DNA of 64,000 nt from Chryseobacterium formosum (GTDB lineage Bacteria > Bacteroidota > Bacteroidia > Flavobacteriales > Weeksellaceae), in NCBI RefSeq assembly GCF_026460885.1, contig NZ_JAOVZW010000013.1, positions 1 through 64,000 of the forward strand, in the 5' to 3' direction. A program made the position numbers and the translations under genes. This document shows, one piece after another, positions 8,731 through 18,232 of the stretch. The notes below the pieces were generated by a model. The model was not told the DNA's origin. It saw only the letters and a program-made list of their open reading frames with translations, and made no database searches. Every line of letters begins with the position of its first letter. Position 1 is the stretch's first letter.

Positions 8731-8758
8731 CAAAGGTAATTACTTCTGTGGTTTGCAA
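8731..8758 (-). promoter_or_regulatory. Promoter of the DUF4197-DUF493 unit
   Basis: On the minus strand TTG (8758-8756) and TACCTTTG (8738-8731) are 17 bases apart, matching the -33/-7 arrangement. The ATG at 8701 follows 29 bases later. Confidence 0.5.
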
Positions 8759-9143
8759 CAACACTTTTCGAATGACAAAGAATAAATTGAGTAATTCACT
8801 AATTCTATACCAAATTGAAACATTTTTTTCTCTAAACCTTCAAAACTAGCAGTTGACTGCAATTTTTGGAGAAATTTATTGCTTCAAAATGAGAAAATGG
8901 TATTTTTAAACGTATGGAATTATCAAAAATTAAGGTTAATTTTAATGATAAGTTAACTGAATATGTGTGTTTCTTAACAAATAATTAAAATTAAACCATT
9001 TATAGAAATTTTTTTAACTAATTTTAACAAGATTCAATATTTTTTCTATTTTTGATTAATGTCTTCTTTTGAGAAAAAGAGATTTTAAGATTTGATTATA
9101 AAAATCTTACCGACTTTGATTGTACAAGATAAAATTAAACTAT
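8759..9143 (+). promoter_or_regulatory. Intergenic control region of the SusC/SusD locus
   Basis: This 385-base non-coding stretch holds TATTTTTG at 9047-9054, a likely -7 element with an untranslated leader of about 85 bases before the SusC ATG. Upstream, GCAGT/ACTGC half-sites around 8849-8860 form a short palindrome that could be an operator. No regulator gene (HTCS, SusR or an anti-sigma pair) lies next to the locus. Confidence 0.4.
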
Positions 9144-11966
9144 ATGAAACAAACTAATTTAAAGTATTCTTGTCTTATTGCTGTTTTATACTTCGGTATG
9201 AATGTCAATGGACAAGTTACTCCTCAAGACACTTTGCCAAAAGAGCAAAAGATTGAGGAGGTTGTGATGATTGGGTATGGAGCACAGAAAAAAGAAAACG
9301 TTACAGGAAGTATTGGTTTGGTTACGGCTAAAGATTTAGCAGATAAACCAAATGCAAACCCACTAAACTCAGTGCAAGGAAAATTGGCTGGGGTAAATAT
9401 TGTGACATCTGGTACACCAGGTGGATCTCCTCGGGTAGATATTAGAGGGGTTGGATCTTTGTCTGGTAACACTGTTTTCATTGTTGATGGAATGTTAACG
9501 GAAGATATTTCTTTCCTTAATCCTCAGGATATCGAATCGATGAGTGTTTTGAAAGATCCTTCAAGTTTGGCAATTTTTGGAGCTAAAGCTGCAAATGGAG
9601 CTGTAATCATCAAAACTAAGAGTGGAAAAGGAAAACCTGTTTTTAATGTTAATTCTTATTTAGGTATTAAGAAGGTAACCAATATTCCTAAAATGGTAAA
9701 TGCAGATCAATACGTTGAATTGTACAATGAAAAATTAATGAATGACAATGGTTCTTCTGCAGGATCTATCAGTAGAGCAAATTTCCCAGCTGATACCAAC
9801 TGGTTCGAGGAAATTTTCCGCACCAGCATTATAAATTCAAATGATTTCTCTGCTTCAGGAAGTCTTGGTAAATTGAATTATTATGGTAGTGTTGGGTATC
9901 TGCAGGATGATGGTAATTTGGCTGCGGGGCAAGGAGTTAATTCAGGAAGTGGTTTTAATAGATTCAATACAAAATTGAATTTAAGTTATAAAATTACAGA
10001 TAACATTACAATTGGAAATAATTTCTCTTACTCAAAAACAAGAACTGACGTTGCAAATAATCCTTTGTTAAATGCACGTAATTCTCCACCATTATTTGGA
10101 CCTATGAATCCTGCAACAGGAAGTTATCAGTTTTTCAACGGCTATTCTATTGCAAATCCAAGAGCACAATTAGATCTTTACAGATCACAGATAAGACAGG
10201 ACAGAATGCTTAATAACGTTTTTATTGATATTAAGTTTTTAAAAGATTTTACTTTTAGAAGTAGTTACACAACTGATAACTATAGTCCAAGCCAATACGA
10301 ATATACGCCTGCAATTACATATACTCCAAATGCAACTCTTTCGAACCTTATTACAAGGAATGTTCGTAATAGAAACTATGTTTGGGACAACACTATTAAT
10401 TGGAAAAAAGATTTCGGAAATCATAATTTAGAATTGTTAGCTGGTTTTTCCAGAATTAGAGATTCCAGATCAGAAGATGTATGGATTGCTAAAAATGTAA
10501 ACTATGACGGGACCAATGGTTCTTTAAATATTTTCAATGGTACTGATATATTTAATTATCACGATACTGCAGCAGCGGTTCAAGATGGTAGACCTGCAGC
10601 TACACAAGATCAACAAAGAATTGAATCTTTCTTTGGAAGAATCAATTATGATTATGAAGGTAAATATCTTTTAAATGCTTCTGTACGTAGAGATGCAAGT
10701 TCGCAAATATCAACAGACAGATATAAAACTTTTCCAGCCGTAAGTATTGGTTGGGTAGTTTCTAAAGAAGGTTTTATGAGTGAGCAGAATGTTTTTGATT
10801 TGTTGAAATTGAGAGCAAGTTGGGGTAAATTAGGTAACCCGAGAGTTAAAAGAGACTTTTCTCAGATTGTAACTAATATTGGTGGAGGTGCATACTATGG
10901 TAATACTGGATATCCGGCAGGAACGGTTGACAGAGTGATTGATTCGTCAATTGGTTGGGAAACAACAACAGGTTCAGATTTTGGTGTTGAGATGGCATTT
11001 TTAAATAATAAATTAAAAGTTGAGGGAACTTATTATAACAAAGAATCAAAAGATATAGTTTACGGAGTTAATCAAGCCACGATTTCCGGAGCTAGTAATC
11101 CATATGATTTTATCACTAATGCTTACTCTTTTAAAAATAAAGGTTTTGAAGTATCTGTAAATTATAATGCAAATCTTAGTGAAAATGTTAAACTTGGAGT
11201 TTATGGTAACTTCACAACTCTTAAAAATGAGATCACAAACGTTTATCAAGATTCATTCTTAGAAACAGGAGCTAGTTTATTCGGTAATTCAATTGTAAGA
11301 TTGCAAGCTGGGCAAGCTGTTGGTTCTTACTATGGATACGAAGTTGCAGGCGTGTTCCAAACTGATGCTGAAGCGGCTGCATCTGGGCAGAACGGAGCAA
11401 AGGCAGGATGGTTTAAGTTTGCAGATCTTGATGGAAATGGAGTAATTGATACAAGAGATAAAACTTTCCTAGGTAGCCCCATCCCCAAAGGAACTTATGG
11501 ATTTGGAATAAACTTGGCGGTTCATTCAATTGATTTTGGAATAGATTTCCAAGGTGTATTTGGTAATAAAATTTATAATTATAACCGTGAGCAACGTTAT
11601 GGTAATGAAAGTTGGGATCTTGATATGTATAATAACAGATGGACGGGTGCAGGTACTTCCAACACCAATTCTATGATTACTTCAAACCAATCTATTATTT
11701 TACCTAGTAGCTTTTATGTAGAAGATGGTAGCTATTTTAGAATCAGAAATATTCAGATAGGATATAATTTACCTTCGTCAATTGCTCAATCTTTATCAGT
11801 TAAAAAACTGAGAATATATCTAAGTGCACAAAACCCATTAACAATTTTCAAATATAACGGATTCTCTCCTGAAATTATGAATTCTGATAGAGTACAAATG
11901 GGTATTGATAATAATATTTATCCAATTTCTGCTATTTATACAATGGGTATGAACTTAACATTTTAA
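9144..11966 (+). CDS. SusC/RagA-family TonB-dependent outer-membrane transporter
   Basis: A 940-residue outer-membrane receptor that imports oligosaccharides with its SusD partner, powered by TonB-ExbBD. The frame extends upstream to a TTG at 9120, but the ATG at 9144 gives a clean signal peptide ending in MNVNGQ. The mature N-terminus is followed quickly by IEEVVMIGYGAQKKENVTGS, the SusC-specific TonB-box/plug start. The plug includes ADKPNANPLNSVQGKLAGV and IRGVGSLSGNTVFIVDGM. The usual N-terminal carboxypeptidase-like beta-sandwich is absent, so it is shorter than many SusC proteins. The barrel ends in TMGMNLTF, a typical aromatic C-terminus. SusD follows after 10 bases, which makes a translationally close pair. 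Confidence 0.95.
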   Translation: MKQTNLKYSCLIAVLYFGMNVNGQVTPQDTLPKEQKIEEVVMIGYGAQKKENVTGSIGLVTAKDLADKPNANPLNSVQGKLAGVNIVTSGTPGGSPRVDIRGVGSLSGNTVFIVDGMLTEDISFLNPQDIESMSVLKDPSSLAIFGAKAANGAVIIKTKSGKGKPVFNVNSYLGIKKVTNIPKMVNADQYVELYNEKLMNDNGSSAGSISRANFPADTNWFEEIFRTSIINSNDFSASGSLGKLNYYGSVGYLQDDGNLAAGQGVNSGSGFNRFNTKLNLSYKITDNITIGNNFSYSKTRTDVANNPLLNARNSPPLFGPMNPATGSYQFFNGYSIANPRAQLDLYRSQIRQDRMLNNVFIDIKFLKDFTFRSSYTTDNYSPSQYEYTPAITYTPNATLSNLITRNVRNRNYVWDNTINWKKDFGNHNLELLAGFSRIRDSRSEDVWIAKNVNYDGTNGSLNIFNGTDIFNYHDTAAAVQDGRPAATQDQQRIESFFGRINYDYEGKYLLNASVRRDASSQISTDRYKTFPAVSIGWVVSKEGFMSEQNVFDLLKLRASWGKLGNPRVKRDFSQIVTNIGGGAYYGNTGYPAGTVDRVIDSSIGWETTTGSDFGVEMAFLNNKLKVEGTYYNKESKDIVYGVNQATISGASNPYDFITNAYSFKNKGFEVSVNYNANLSENVKLGVYGNFTTLKNEITNVYQDSFLETGASLFGNSIVRLQAGQAVGSYYGYEVAGVFQTDAEAAASGQNGAKAGWFKFADLDGNGVIDTRDKTFLGSPIPKGTYGFGINLAVHSIDFGIDFQGVFGNKIYNYNREQRYGNESWDLDMYNNRWTGAGTSNTNSMITSNQSIILPSSFYVEDGSYFRIRNIQIGYNLPSSIAQSLSVKKLRIYLSAQNPLTIFKYNGFSPEIMNSDRVQMGIDNNIYPISAIYTMGMNLTF

Positions 11967-11976
11967 TTAAAAAGTC

Positions 11977-13398
11977 ATGAAAAAAATATTTTTAACAATC
12001 TCAATACTTTCATTATTTGTTAGCTGTAATGATGATTTTGTTGATATCAAGCCGGAAGGAGTAGTAGTAGCAGAGGACTTCTTTAAAACAGAAGCTGATG
12101 CTATGAAAGCGACGAATGCTATATACAGCTTCCTAAGAAGTTGGGAAAATTCTGGTTTTCCTGCACAATATGTGTTTGGAGTAACTGGAGATGACGTTGA
12201 AAAAGGATCAAATCCTGGTGATGCATCTTTTATCAATGCGTATAATAATTTTTCTTTTACAACAAGTGATGACGGAGTTAATGGATACTGGACTGGTCAA
12301 TGGCAAGCTGTTCAAAGAACAAACCAGGTTATTACCAATGTTCCGAACATTCCTATGGATACAGCTCTTAAAACCAGATTGGTTGCTGAAGCTAAAATGT
12401 TGAGAGCTTATTTCTATTTTAATTTGGTAAGAATATATGGTGGCGTTCCTATTTTTGATGGGATACAAACTGATTATATTAATAAACCAAGAAATACTGC
12501 TGCAGAGGTATATGCATTTATTGTAAAGGATTTAACTGAAGCATCTGCAATTTTACCGCAAACATATCCTGCAGGTCAGGAAGGAAGAGTCACAAAGGGT
12601 GGTGCTCTGGGATTACTTTCAAAAGTTTATCTTTATATGAAAGACTACCAAAAAGCTTATGACGTTTCAAATCAAGTAAAAGGAATGGGATATTCTTTAG
12701 ATCCTAGTTTTAATCACTTATTTAGACCAGCAGGTGAATTTGGAACTGAGTCAGTTTTCGAAGTTAATTGTGGTTGTTCTCCAGAATTTGGTGGGAGTCA
12801 GTATGCAGAAGTTCAAGGGGTAAGAAATCAGTACGGATGGGGTTTCTTTACACCAACTCAAGCATTAGAGAATGCATTTGAACCTGGTGATATCAGAAAA
12901 CAATTTACCATTCTTAGAGAAGGTCAAACTACACCGGAAGGTGATCTTATCAAAAAAGGAGATCCACAAGCAGGTAACACTTGGAATTATAAAACTTACG
13001 TCCCTTCATCACTTAACAATAATGCGTGCGGATATGGATCTATTCAAAACATAAGAATCTTGAGATTTGCAGACATTCTTTTAATCAATGCCGAGGCGGC
13101 AAATGAGTTAGGAAATACTGCGGTTGCGATTACAAATATCAACTTAGTAAGAAATAGAGCTCAGCTTGCGAATACAACTGCAACTAATCAGTCTACTCTT
13201 AGAACTGCAATTTGGCAAGAGAGAAGGGTTGAATTGGCAATGGAAAATGATAGATTTCCAGATTTAGTAAGAACAGGTCAAGCTGGTACTTTCCTTGGTC
13301 CATTAGGATTTCAGACCGGTAAAAATGAATTGTTTCCAATACCTTTAAGAGCAATTACAGATAGTAAAGGTATTTTAACGCAGAACCCTGGTTATTAA
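11977..13398 (+). CDS. RagB/SusD-family glycan-binding lipoprotein
   Basis: A 473-residue surface lipoprotein that caps SusC and binds the glycan. The signal peptide ends in LFVSC with C17 lipidated, followed by the acidic NDD typical of surface-exported Bacteroidota lipoproteins. TPR-like helices are visible, for example RLVAEAKMLRAYFYFNLVRIYGGVP and the C-terminal block ILRFADILLINAEAANELG, VRNRA and RRVELAMENDRFPDLVR. The protein ends ILTQNPGY, a common SusD terminus. Specificity cannot be read from the sequence; the downstream enzymes suggest a beta-glucan. A hairpin follows the stop. Confidence 0.95.
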   Translation: MKKIFLTISILSLFVSCNDDFVDIKPEGVVVAEDFFKTEADAMKATNAIYSFLRSWENSGFPAQYVFGVTGDDVEKGSNPGDASFINAYNNFSFTTSDDGVNGYWTGQWQAVQRTNQVITNVPNIPMDTALKTRLVAEAKMLRAYFYFNLVRIYGGVPIFDGIQTDYINKPRNTAAEVYAFIVKDLTEASAILPQTYPAGQEGRVTKGGALGLLSKVYLYMKDYQKAYDVSNQVKGMGYSLDPSFNHLFRPAGEFGTESVFEVNCGCSPEFGGSQYAEVQGVRNQYGWGFFTPTQALENAFEPGDIRKQFTILREGQTTPEGDLIKKGDPQAGNTWNYKTYVPSSLNNNACGYGSIQNIRILRFADILLINAEAANELGNTAVAITNINLVRNRAQLANTTATNQSTLRTAIWQERRVELAMENDRFPDLVRTGQAGTFLGPLGFQTGKNELFPIPLRAITDSKGILTQNPGY

Positions 13399-13413
13399 TA
13401 ATCAAATATATTT

Positions 13414-13445
13414 AGAGGAGAATGAAAGTTCTCCTCTTCTTTTAG
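13414..13445 (+). terminator. Hairpin between susD and the glucanase gene
   Basis: A 9-bp stem (AGAGGAGAA with TTCTCCTCT) and a pyrimidine-rich tail lie directly after the SusD gene. It may stop part of the transcripts, giving more SusC/SusD than enzyme. This is a common polar arrangement in such loci; the effect here is inferred. Confidence 0.55.
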
Positions 13446-13469
13446 TATTTAAGTTTAAAAAATGATATA

Positions 13470-14858
13470 ATGAAAAGGATAATACTTTCAATCGCAGCGA
13501 TATCATTACTTATTGTCTCGTGCAAAAATTCTCAAGTTTCAAAACAAGAATCTTCTCAAAAGTCAGTTGTAAAATCTAATATTGCAAATGAACAGCTGAT
13601 GAACAAAGTTCAGAAAGATGCTCTAAAGTACTTTTGGGATTATGCAGAGCCAAACTCAATGTTGGGAAGAGAACGCTATCACGAAGACAATATCTATCCG
13701 GATAATGATAAACATGTAGTCACTACAGGTGGATCAGGATTTGGTTTAGCAACAATTTTAGTCGGAGTTGAAAGAGGTTTTATTCCACGAAAAGATGCGG
13801 TAAAAAGATTGACTACAATGATGGATTTCCTTGCAAAGGCTGATCGACACAAAGGTGCCTGGTCACATTGGATTAATGGAGAAACCGGAAAAACGGTTCC
13901 TTTTGGAAAGAAAGATAATGGTGGAGATTTAGTAGAAACCGCTTTTCTAACAACAGGAATAATTCAGGTTCGCGAATATTTCAAAAATGGAAATGCCGAA
14001 GAAAAAGCTCTAGCAAAAAAATGTGACGAACTTTGGAAAGGTATTCAGTGGAATTGGTACACAAAAGGAGGTGAAAAAGTTCTGTATTGGCATTGGTCAC
14101 CGGAATATCAGTGGGAAATGAATTTTCCTCTGCAGGGCTATAACGAATGTTTAATTACTTATATTTTAGCAGCTTCTTCACCCACATATTCAATCGATGC
14201 TGAAACCTATTACAAAGGCTGGACAAGAAACGGAACCTACATTTCAGACAAAGAAAAATACGGACTTCCAATGTATGTAAAACACAATGGAGCAGAAGAA
14301 TATGGTGGTCCTTTATTTTGGACTCAATATTCATACATTGGTTTAGACCCGACAAATTTATCAGATAAATTAATCAATAACTACTTTGATTTAAATAAAA
14401 ATCAAGTCTTAATTGACTATAAATATTGCGTCGAAAATCCAAAAGGTTGGAAAGGTTACGGACCAAATTATTGGGGATTAACCGCAGGTTATTCCAGAAA
14501 TAAAGATGGAAGCGTTGGTTACGATGCCCATTTTCCACAAAACGATCATGGAGTGATCACTCCAACGGCGGCTTTGAGCAGTTTCCCGTATACACCGAAA
14601 GAATCTATGGATTTCCTGAGATTTATTTATACTCAAAAACCAGAATTCATCGGTTCTGCAGGACCTTACGATGCAACTTCAATCAATTATAACAATTGGA
14701 CTACGCCAAGATATTTAGCAATAGATCAGGGAACAATTGCTCCAATGATTGAAAATTACCGCACTGGATTTTTATGGAAATTATTCATGAATGCCCCGGA
14801 AATCCAACAGGGATTAAAGAAATTGAGCTTCAAATCAGAAAAATATAACATTAAATAG
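13470..14858 (+). CDS. GH144-type glucanase (glucoamylase-family domain) lipoprotein
   Basis: A 462-residue protein with lipoprotein signal (LLIVSC, C18). The rest is the (alpha/alpha)6-barrel 'glycoamylase' domain: DALKYFWDYAEPNSMLGRER, TTGGSGFGLA, GGDLVETAFLTTGIIQVREYF, YWHWSPEYQWEMNFPLQGYN, PLFWTQYSYIGLDP and NDHGVITPTAALSSFPYTP. Members of this domain family include endo-beta-1,2-glucanases (GH144), which cut beta-1,2-glucan to short oligosaccharides. Some relatives are found in laminarin loci with unknown activity. Localisation is periplasmic or on the cell surface. It follows SusC/SusD and precedes a hydrolase and a GH3 enzyme. The family is confident, the exact linkage is not. Confidence 0.85.
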   Translation: MKRIILSIAAISLLIVSCKNSQVSKQESSQKSVVKSNIANEQLMNKVQKDALKYFWDYAEPNSMLGRERYHEDNIYPDNDKHVVTTGGSGFGLATILVGVERGFIPRKDAVKRLTTMMDFLAKADRHKGAWSHWINGETGKTVPFGKKDNGGDLVETAFLTTGIIQVREYFKNGNAEEKALAKKCDELWKGIQWNWYTKGGEKVLYWHWSPEYQWEMNFPLQGYNECLITYILAASSPTYSIDAETYYKGWTRNGTYISDKEKYGLPMYVKHNGAEEYGGPLFWTQYSYIGLDPTNLSDKLINNYFDLNKNQVLIDYKYCVENPKGWKGYGPNYWGLTAGYSRNKDGSVGYDAHFPQNDHGVITPTAALSSFPYTPKESMDFLRFIYTQKPEFIGSAGPYDATSINYNNWTTPRYLAIDQGTIAPMIENYRTGFLWKLFMNAPEIQQGLKKLSFKSEKYNIK

Positions 14859-14864
14859 TTTTTA

Positions 14865-14967
14865 GGAGCTTAATCCCGCTATCCGCTGTATCTTTTTTGT
14901 CACAGACGCATCCCGAAGTTTCGGGATGCGTCTGCAACAAAAAAGGATGCCGCTTCTATCGGGGCTA
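14865..14967. repeat. Dispersed long-hairpin repeat with nested palindrome, copy 1
   Basis: The outer arms pair imperfectly (AGGAGCTTAATCCCGC on the left, CGCTTCTATCGGGGCT on the right), with TCTTTTTTGT facing ACAAAAAAGGA. Nested inside is a 15-bp perfect inverted repeat with a 2-base loop (14903-14934; arm CAGACGCATCCCGAA). A second, diverged member lies at 42213-42296. The repeat could also terminate the glucanase transcript. Confidence 0.7.
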
Positions 14968-15004
14968 ATTAAAATTCTTCAAAATAGAATTGTTATCAAT
15001 AGGA

Positions 15005-15052
15005 ACGGACTTTAGTCCGTTTATAAAAAAATAAAATCAAACGGCTTTAGCC
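15005..15052. repeat. REP-like short hairpins
   Basis: ACGGAC-TTTA-GTCCGT (15005-15020) and the shorter ACGGC-TTTA-GCC (15041-15052) share a TTTA tetraloop and lie 20 bases apart just before the hydrolase gene. They look like repetitive extragenic palindromes of the sort mobilised by Y1 transposases, one of which is encoded at 34362. Confidence 0.5.
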
Positions 15053-15067
15053 AAAACCTAAAGAAAT

Positions 15068-15769
15068 ATGAGTTTAAAACTAAAATACCTTCCACTTTTA
15101 CTTCTTCCATTATCATTGAGTATGAATGCTCAGGAAGTCAAAGCAGAATTAAACAAAGAAGTAAAAAGACAGGAAAAAATTTCCTACATTTTGGATTATC
15201 CTCAAAATGCAAAGGGAAATGTCCCTCTCATCGTTTTTTTACACGGTTCAGGAGAAAGAGGAACTAATTTAGAGATTGTAAAAGCGCATAGTCCGTTTAC
15301 TTACAAAAATTTAATAAAAGAACCTGTTGCGATTTTAGCTCCACAATGTCCTGAAAATATGTGGTGGGATACAGAAACAGTTTATAATTTAATTAAAGAA
15401 ATTCAGTCAAAATATAAAATTGATGCCTCCAGAATTTATCTTACCGGACTTTCTATGGGAGGTTGGGGAACATTAAAACTGGCTATGGAACATCCTGAAA
15501 TGTTTGCAGCTGTAGTCTCAGTTTGTGCTCCTACAGATCGTGTAATGTATGCGAATATACATCAATACAAGAATTTGAACATGAAAATTTTCCACGGTGG
15601 AATGGACGATGTTGTTTTACCTGAAAATGCACTTAATTTTTATCAGGCTCTACATCCGGTAAATACAAAAGCTGAATTAACAATTTTTCCTAATGATAAT
15701 CACAATTCATGGGATTCCACTTATTCAAATCCTAAGTTGTATGAATGGATATTGTCTAAAAGAAAATAA
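15068..15769 (+). CDS. Secreted alpha/beta-hydrolase (esterase/phospholipase-like)
   Basis: A 233-residue protein with signal peptide ending MNAQ. The oxyanion-side motif FLHGSGERG (58-65), the nucleophile elbow GLSMGG (S129), the acid at DD180-181 and H212 in NDNHNSWD form a complete catalytic triad of the PET-hydrolase/dienelactone hydrolase-like group. It probably removes ester groups from the glycan or acts on other carboxylesters; no substrate can be named. Its place between the glucanase and the GH3 enzyme argues for a role in the same locus. It lies 48 bases upstream of GH3, so they are likely co-transcribed. Confidence 0.8.
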   Translation: MSLKLKYLPLLLLPLSLSMNAQEVKAELNKEVKRQEKISYILDYPQNAKGNVPLIVFLHGSGERGTNLEIVKAHSPFTYKNLIKEPVAILAPQCPENMWWDTETVYNLIKEIQSKYKIDASRIYLTGLSMGGWGTLKLAMEHPEMFAAVVSVCAPTDRVMYANIHQYKNLNMKIFHGGMDDVVLPENALNFYQALHPVNTKAELTIFPNDNHNSWDSTYSNPKLYEWILSKRK

Positions 15770-15817
15770 ATAATTAAAAAAACAAAAAAGAAAATATAAT
15801 TAAAAGAAGATAGATTT

Positions 15818-18145
15818 ATGAAAAAGTTAATTGTAATTGCCACATTAGCCCTTGCTCCAATGTTTTCGGCGCAGGAAATGGTAACAAAGCCGGTTCAGTC
15901 TTACCAGACCGCTCAATACCAATCAAAGAAGAAAGCTTTTGTTGATGCTCTTTTGGCTAAAATGACCCTAGACGAGAAAATCGGACAATTGAATTTACCT
16001 AGTTCAGGAGATTTTACCACAGGTCTTGCGAAAAGTTCAGACATCGGAAAAAAAGTTGAACAAGGTTTAGTTGGCGGACTTTTCAATATAAAAGGAGCTG
16101 ATAAAATCAAAGCAGTACAAAAAGTTGCGGTAGAAAATAGCCGTCTGAAAATTCCAATGATTTTCGGAATGGATGTGATTCACGGTTACGAAACAACTTT
16201 CCCGATTCCATTAGGTTTAGCAGCTTCTTGGGATATGAATTTGGTTCAGCAGTCAGCAAGAGTTGCAGCAAAAGAAGCAGCAGCAGATGGAATCAACTGG
16301 ACGTTCTCGCCAATGGTAGATATTTCCCGCGAACCAAGATGGGGACGAGTTTCTGAAGGATCTGGTGAAGATCCGTATTTAGGAAGTGAAATTTCTAAAA
16401 ATATGGTGTACGGTTATCAGGGAAAAGACTTGGCGAACGGAACGAATATTTTAGCTTGTGTTAAGCATTTCGCATTATACGGAGCCGGCGAAGCGGGTAG
16501 AGATTACAATACTGTTGACATGAGCCACGTAAGAATGTTCAACGAATATTTCCCACCTTACAAAGCAGCGGTTGATGCAGGTGTAGCTTCAGTGATGGCG
16601 TCTTTTAACGAGGTTGACGGTGTTCCGGCGACAGGAAACAGATGGTTACAAACTGAAGTGTTGAGAAATCAATGGAAATTCAAAGGTTTTGTAGTTACAG
16701 ATTATACAGGGATCAACGAAATGGTTGATCACGGAATGGGAGATCTTCAACAAGTTTCTGCTTTAGCATTAAAAGCGGGTGTTGATATGGATATGGTAGG
16801 TGAAGGTTTTTTAACAACATTAAAAAAATCTTTATCTGAAGGAAAAGTGACGCAGGCTGAAATTGATATGGCAGCGAGAAGAATTCTTGAAGCAAAATAT
16901 GATTTAGGTTTGTTTGACAATCCTTACAAACATGGAGATGCAAAACTTGCTGCAAAAGAAGTTTATAGCATGGAAAACCGTAATATTGCGAGAACGGCTG
17001 CTGCTCAATCAATGGTTTTGATGAAAAATGAAAATCAGATTTTACCATTGAAAAAATCAGGAACTGTTGCGGTGATTGGTCCATTGGTTAACAACTCAAT
17101 GAATATGGCAGGAACATGGAGCGTAGCTACAAAACACGCAGTTTCTGTTAACTTGATGCAAGGTCTTCAGGCTAATTATGGGAAAGAGGTAAAATTCCTT
17201 TCTGCAAAAGGAGCAAACATTGATTACGATGCAAAATTAGAAGATATTTACGCAGCTCACGGTAAAAAAACCGACAGAGATAACCGTTCAAAAGAAGCTT
17301 TATTAAAAGAGGCTGTGGATGTTGCGAACAAAGCAGACGTTATTGTTTTAGCTATCGGAGAATCTGCCGAAATGAGTGGGGAATCTTCTTCAAGAACTGA
17401 AATTACAATTCCTCAATCTCAGGTTGATTTATTAAATGAATTAAAAAAGACAGGAAAGCCTATCGCATTGGTACTGTTTACAGGTCGTCCATTAGCTTTA
17501 ACGAATGTGAAAGATACACCGGATGCTATTTTAAATGCATGGTTCCCAGGTTCAGAAGCCGGAAATGCAATTGCTGATGTTCTTTTCGGAAAAGTAAATC
17601 CTTCAGGAAAACTTCCGATGACTTTTCCAAGAAGTTTAGGGCAGATTCCGATTTATTACAATGCTAAAAATACAGGTCGACCATTAAGTCAGGAACTGAC
17701 GGATAAATGTGAATACCAAAGATTCCGTTCAAACTATATGGATGAGTGTAATACACCGTTGTATCCATTTGGTTACGGTTTGAGTTATTCTAAATTCAAT
17801 TATTCTGATGTGACGGTTTCTAACGCAAACCCGAAAGGAAATCAGACGGTTCAGGCTTCGGTTACCGTAACGAATTCAGGAAATTATGATGGGGCAGAAG
17901 TAGTTCAGCTTTACATCAGAGATTTAGTTGGAACGATTACAAGACCGGTAAAAGAATTAAAAGGTTTCCAAAAAGTAATGCTTAAAAAAGGTGAATCTAA
18001 AAAGGTTACTTTTGACATCACTCCTGAGCAATTGAAATTCTACAACGGAGATTTGAAATACGATTGGGAAGCGGGAGATTTTGATATCATGATCGGTACC
18101 AATTCTGAAGAAGTGAAACATTCAAAAATCAACTGGACGAAATAA
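15818..18145 (+). CDS. GH3 beta-glucosidase (BglX-like)
   Basis: A 775-residue periplasmic enzyme with signal peptide ending MFSAQ. Domain order is the GH3 TIM barrel (about 40-370), the alpha/beta sandwich (about 400-620) and a C-terminal fibronectin III-like domain (about 660-765). The nucleophile is D295 in VVTDYTGI; other family motifs are FGMDVIHGYETTFPIPLG, SPMVDISREPRWGR, SEGSGEDPYL and the acid/base loop near GESAEMSGESSSR. It removes terminal glucose from beta-glucan oligosaccharides. Relatives include BglX and a Bacteroides enzyme active on beta-1,2-linked glucose, so the pairing with GH144 is informative. A terminator follows. Confidence 0.93.
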   Translation: MKKLIVIATLALAPMFSAQEMVTKPVQSYQTAQYQSKKKAFVDALLAKMTLDEKIGQLNLPSSGDFTTGLAKSSDIGKKVEQGLVGGLFNIKGADKIKAVQKVAVENSRLKIPMIFGMDVIHGYETTFPIPLGLAASWDMNLVQQSARVAAKEAAADGINWTFSPMVDISREPRWGRVSEGSGEDPYLGSEISKNMVYGYQGKDLANGTNILACVKHFALYGAGEAGRDYNTVDMSHVRMFNEYFPPYKAAVDAGVASVMASFNEVDGVPATGNRWLQTEVLRNQWKFKGFVVTDYTGINEMVDHGMGDLQQVSALALKAGVDMDMVGEGFLTTLKKSLSEGKVTQAEIDMAARRILEAKYDLGLFDNPYKHGDAKLAAKEVYSMENRNIARTAAAQSMVLMKNENQILPLKKSGTVAVIGPLVNNSMNMAGTWSVATKHAVSVNLMQGLQANYGKEVKFLSAKGANIDYDAKLEDIYAAHGKKTDRDNRSKEALLKEAVDVANKADVIVLAIGESAEMSGESSSRTEITIPQSQVDLLNELKKTGKPIALVLFTGRPLALTNVKDTPDAILNAWFPGSEAGNAIADVLFGKVNPSGKLPMTFPRSLGQIPIYYNAKNTGRPLSQELTDKCEYQRFRSNYMDECNTPLYPFGYGLSYSKFNYSDVTVSNANPKGNQTVQASVTVTNSGNYDGAEVVQLYIRDLVGTITRPVKELKGFQKVMLKKGESKKVTFDITPEQLKFYNGDLKYDWEAGDFDIMIGTNSEEVKHSKINWTK

Positions 18146-18169
18146 GATGTTCAAATAAATGATTATATA

Positions 18170-18195
18170 AGCCATTCGAAAGAGTGGCTTTTTTA
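18170..18195 (+). terminator. Terminator of the polysaccharide locus
   Basis: AGCCATTC and GAGTGGCT pair (one G-U) around a GAAA-type loop, followed by T6, 25 bases after the GH3 stop. Confidence 0.75.
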
Positions 18196-18232
18196 TGGGT
18201 GATAAATGATGAATAATAACTTGCGTCTGATT

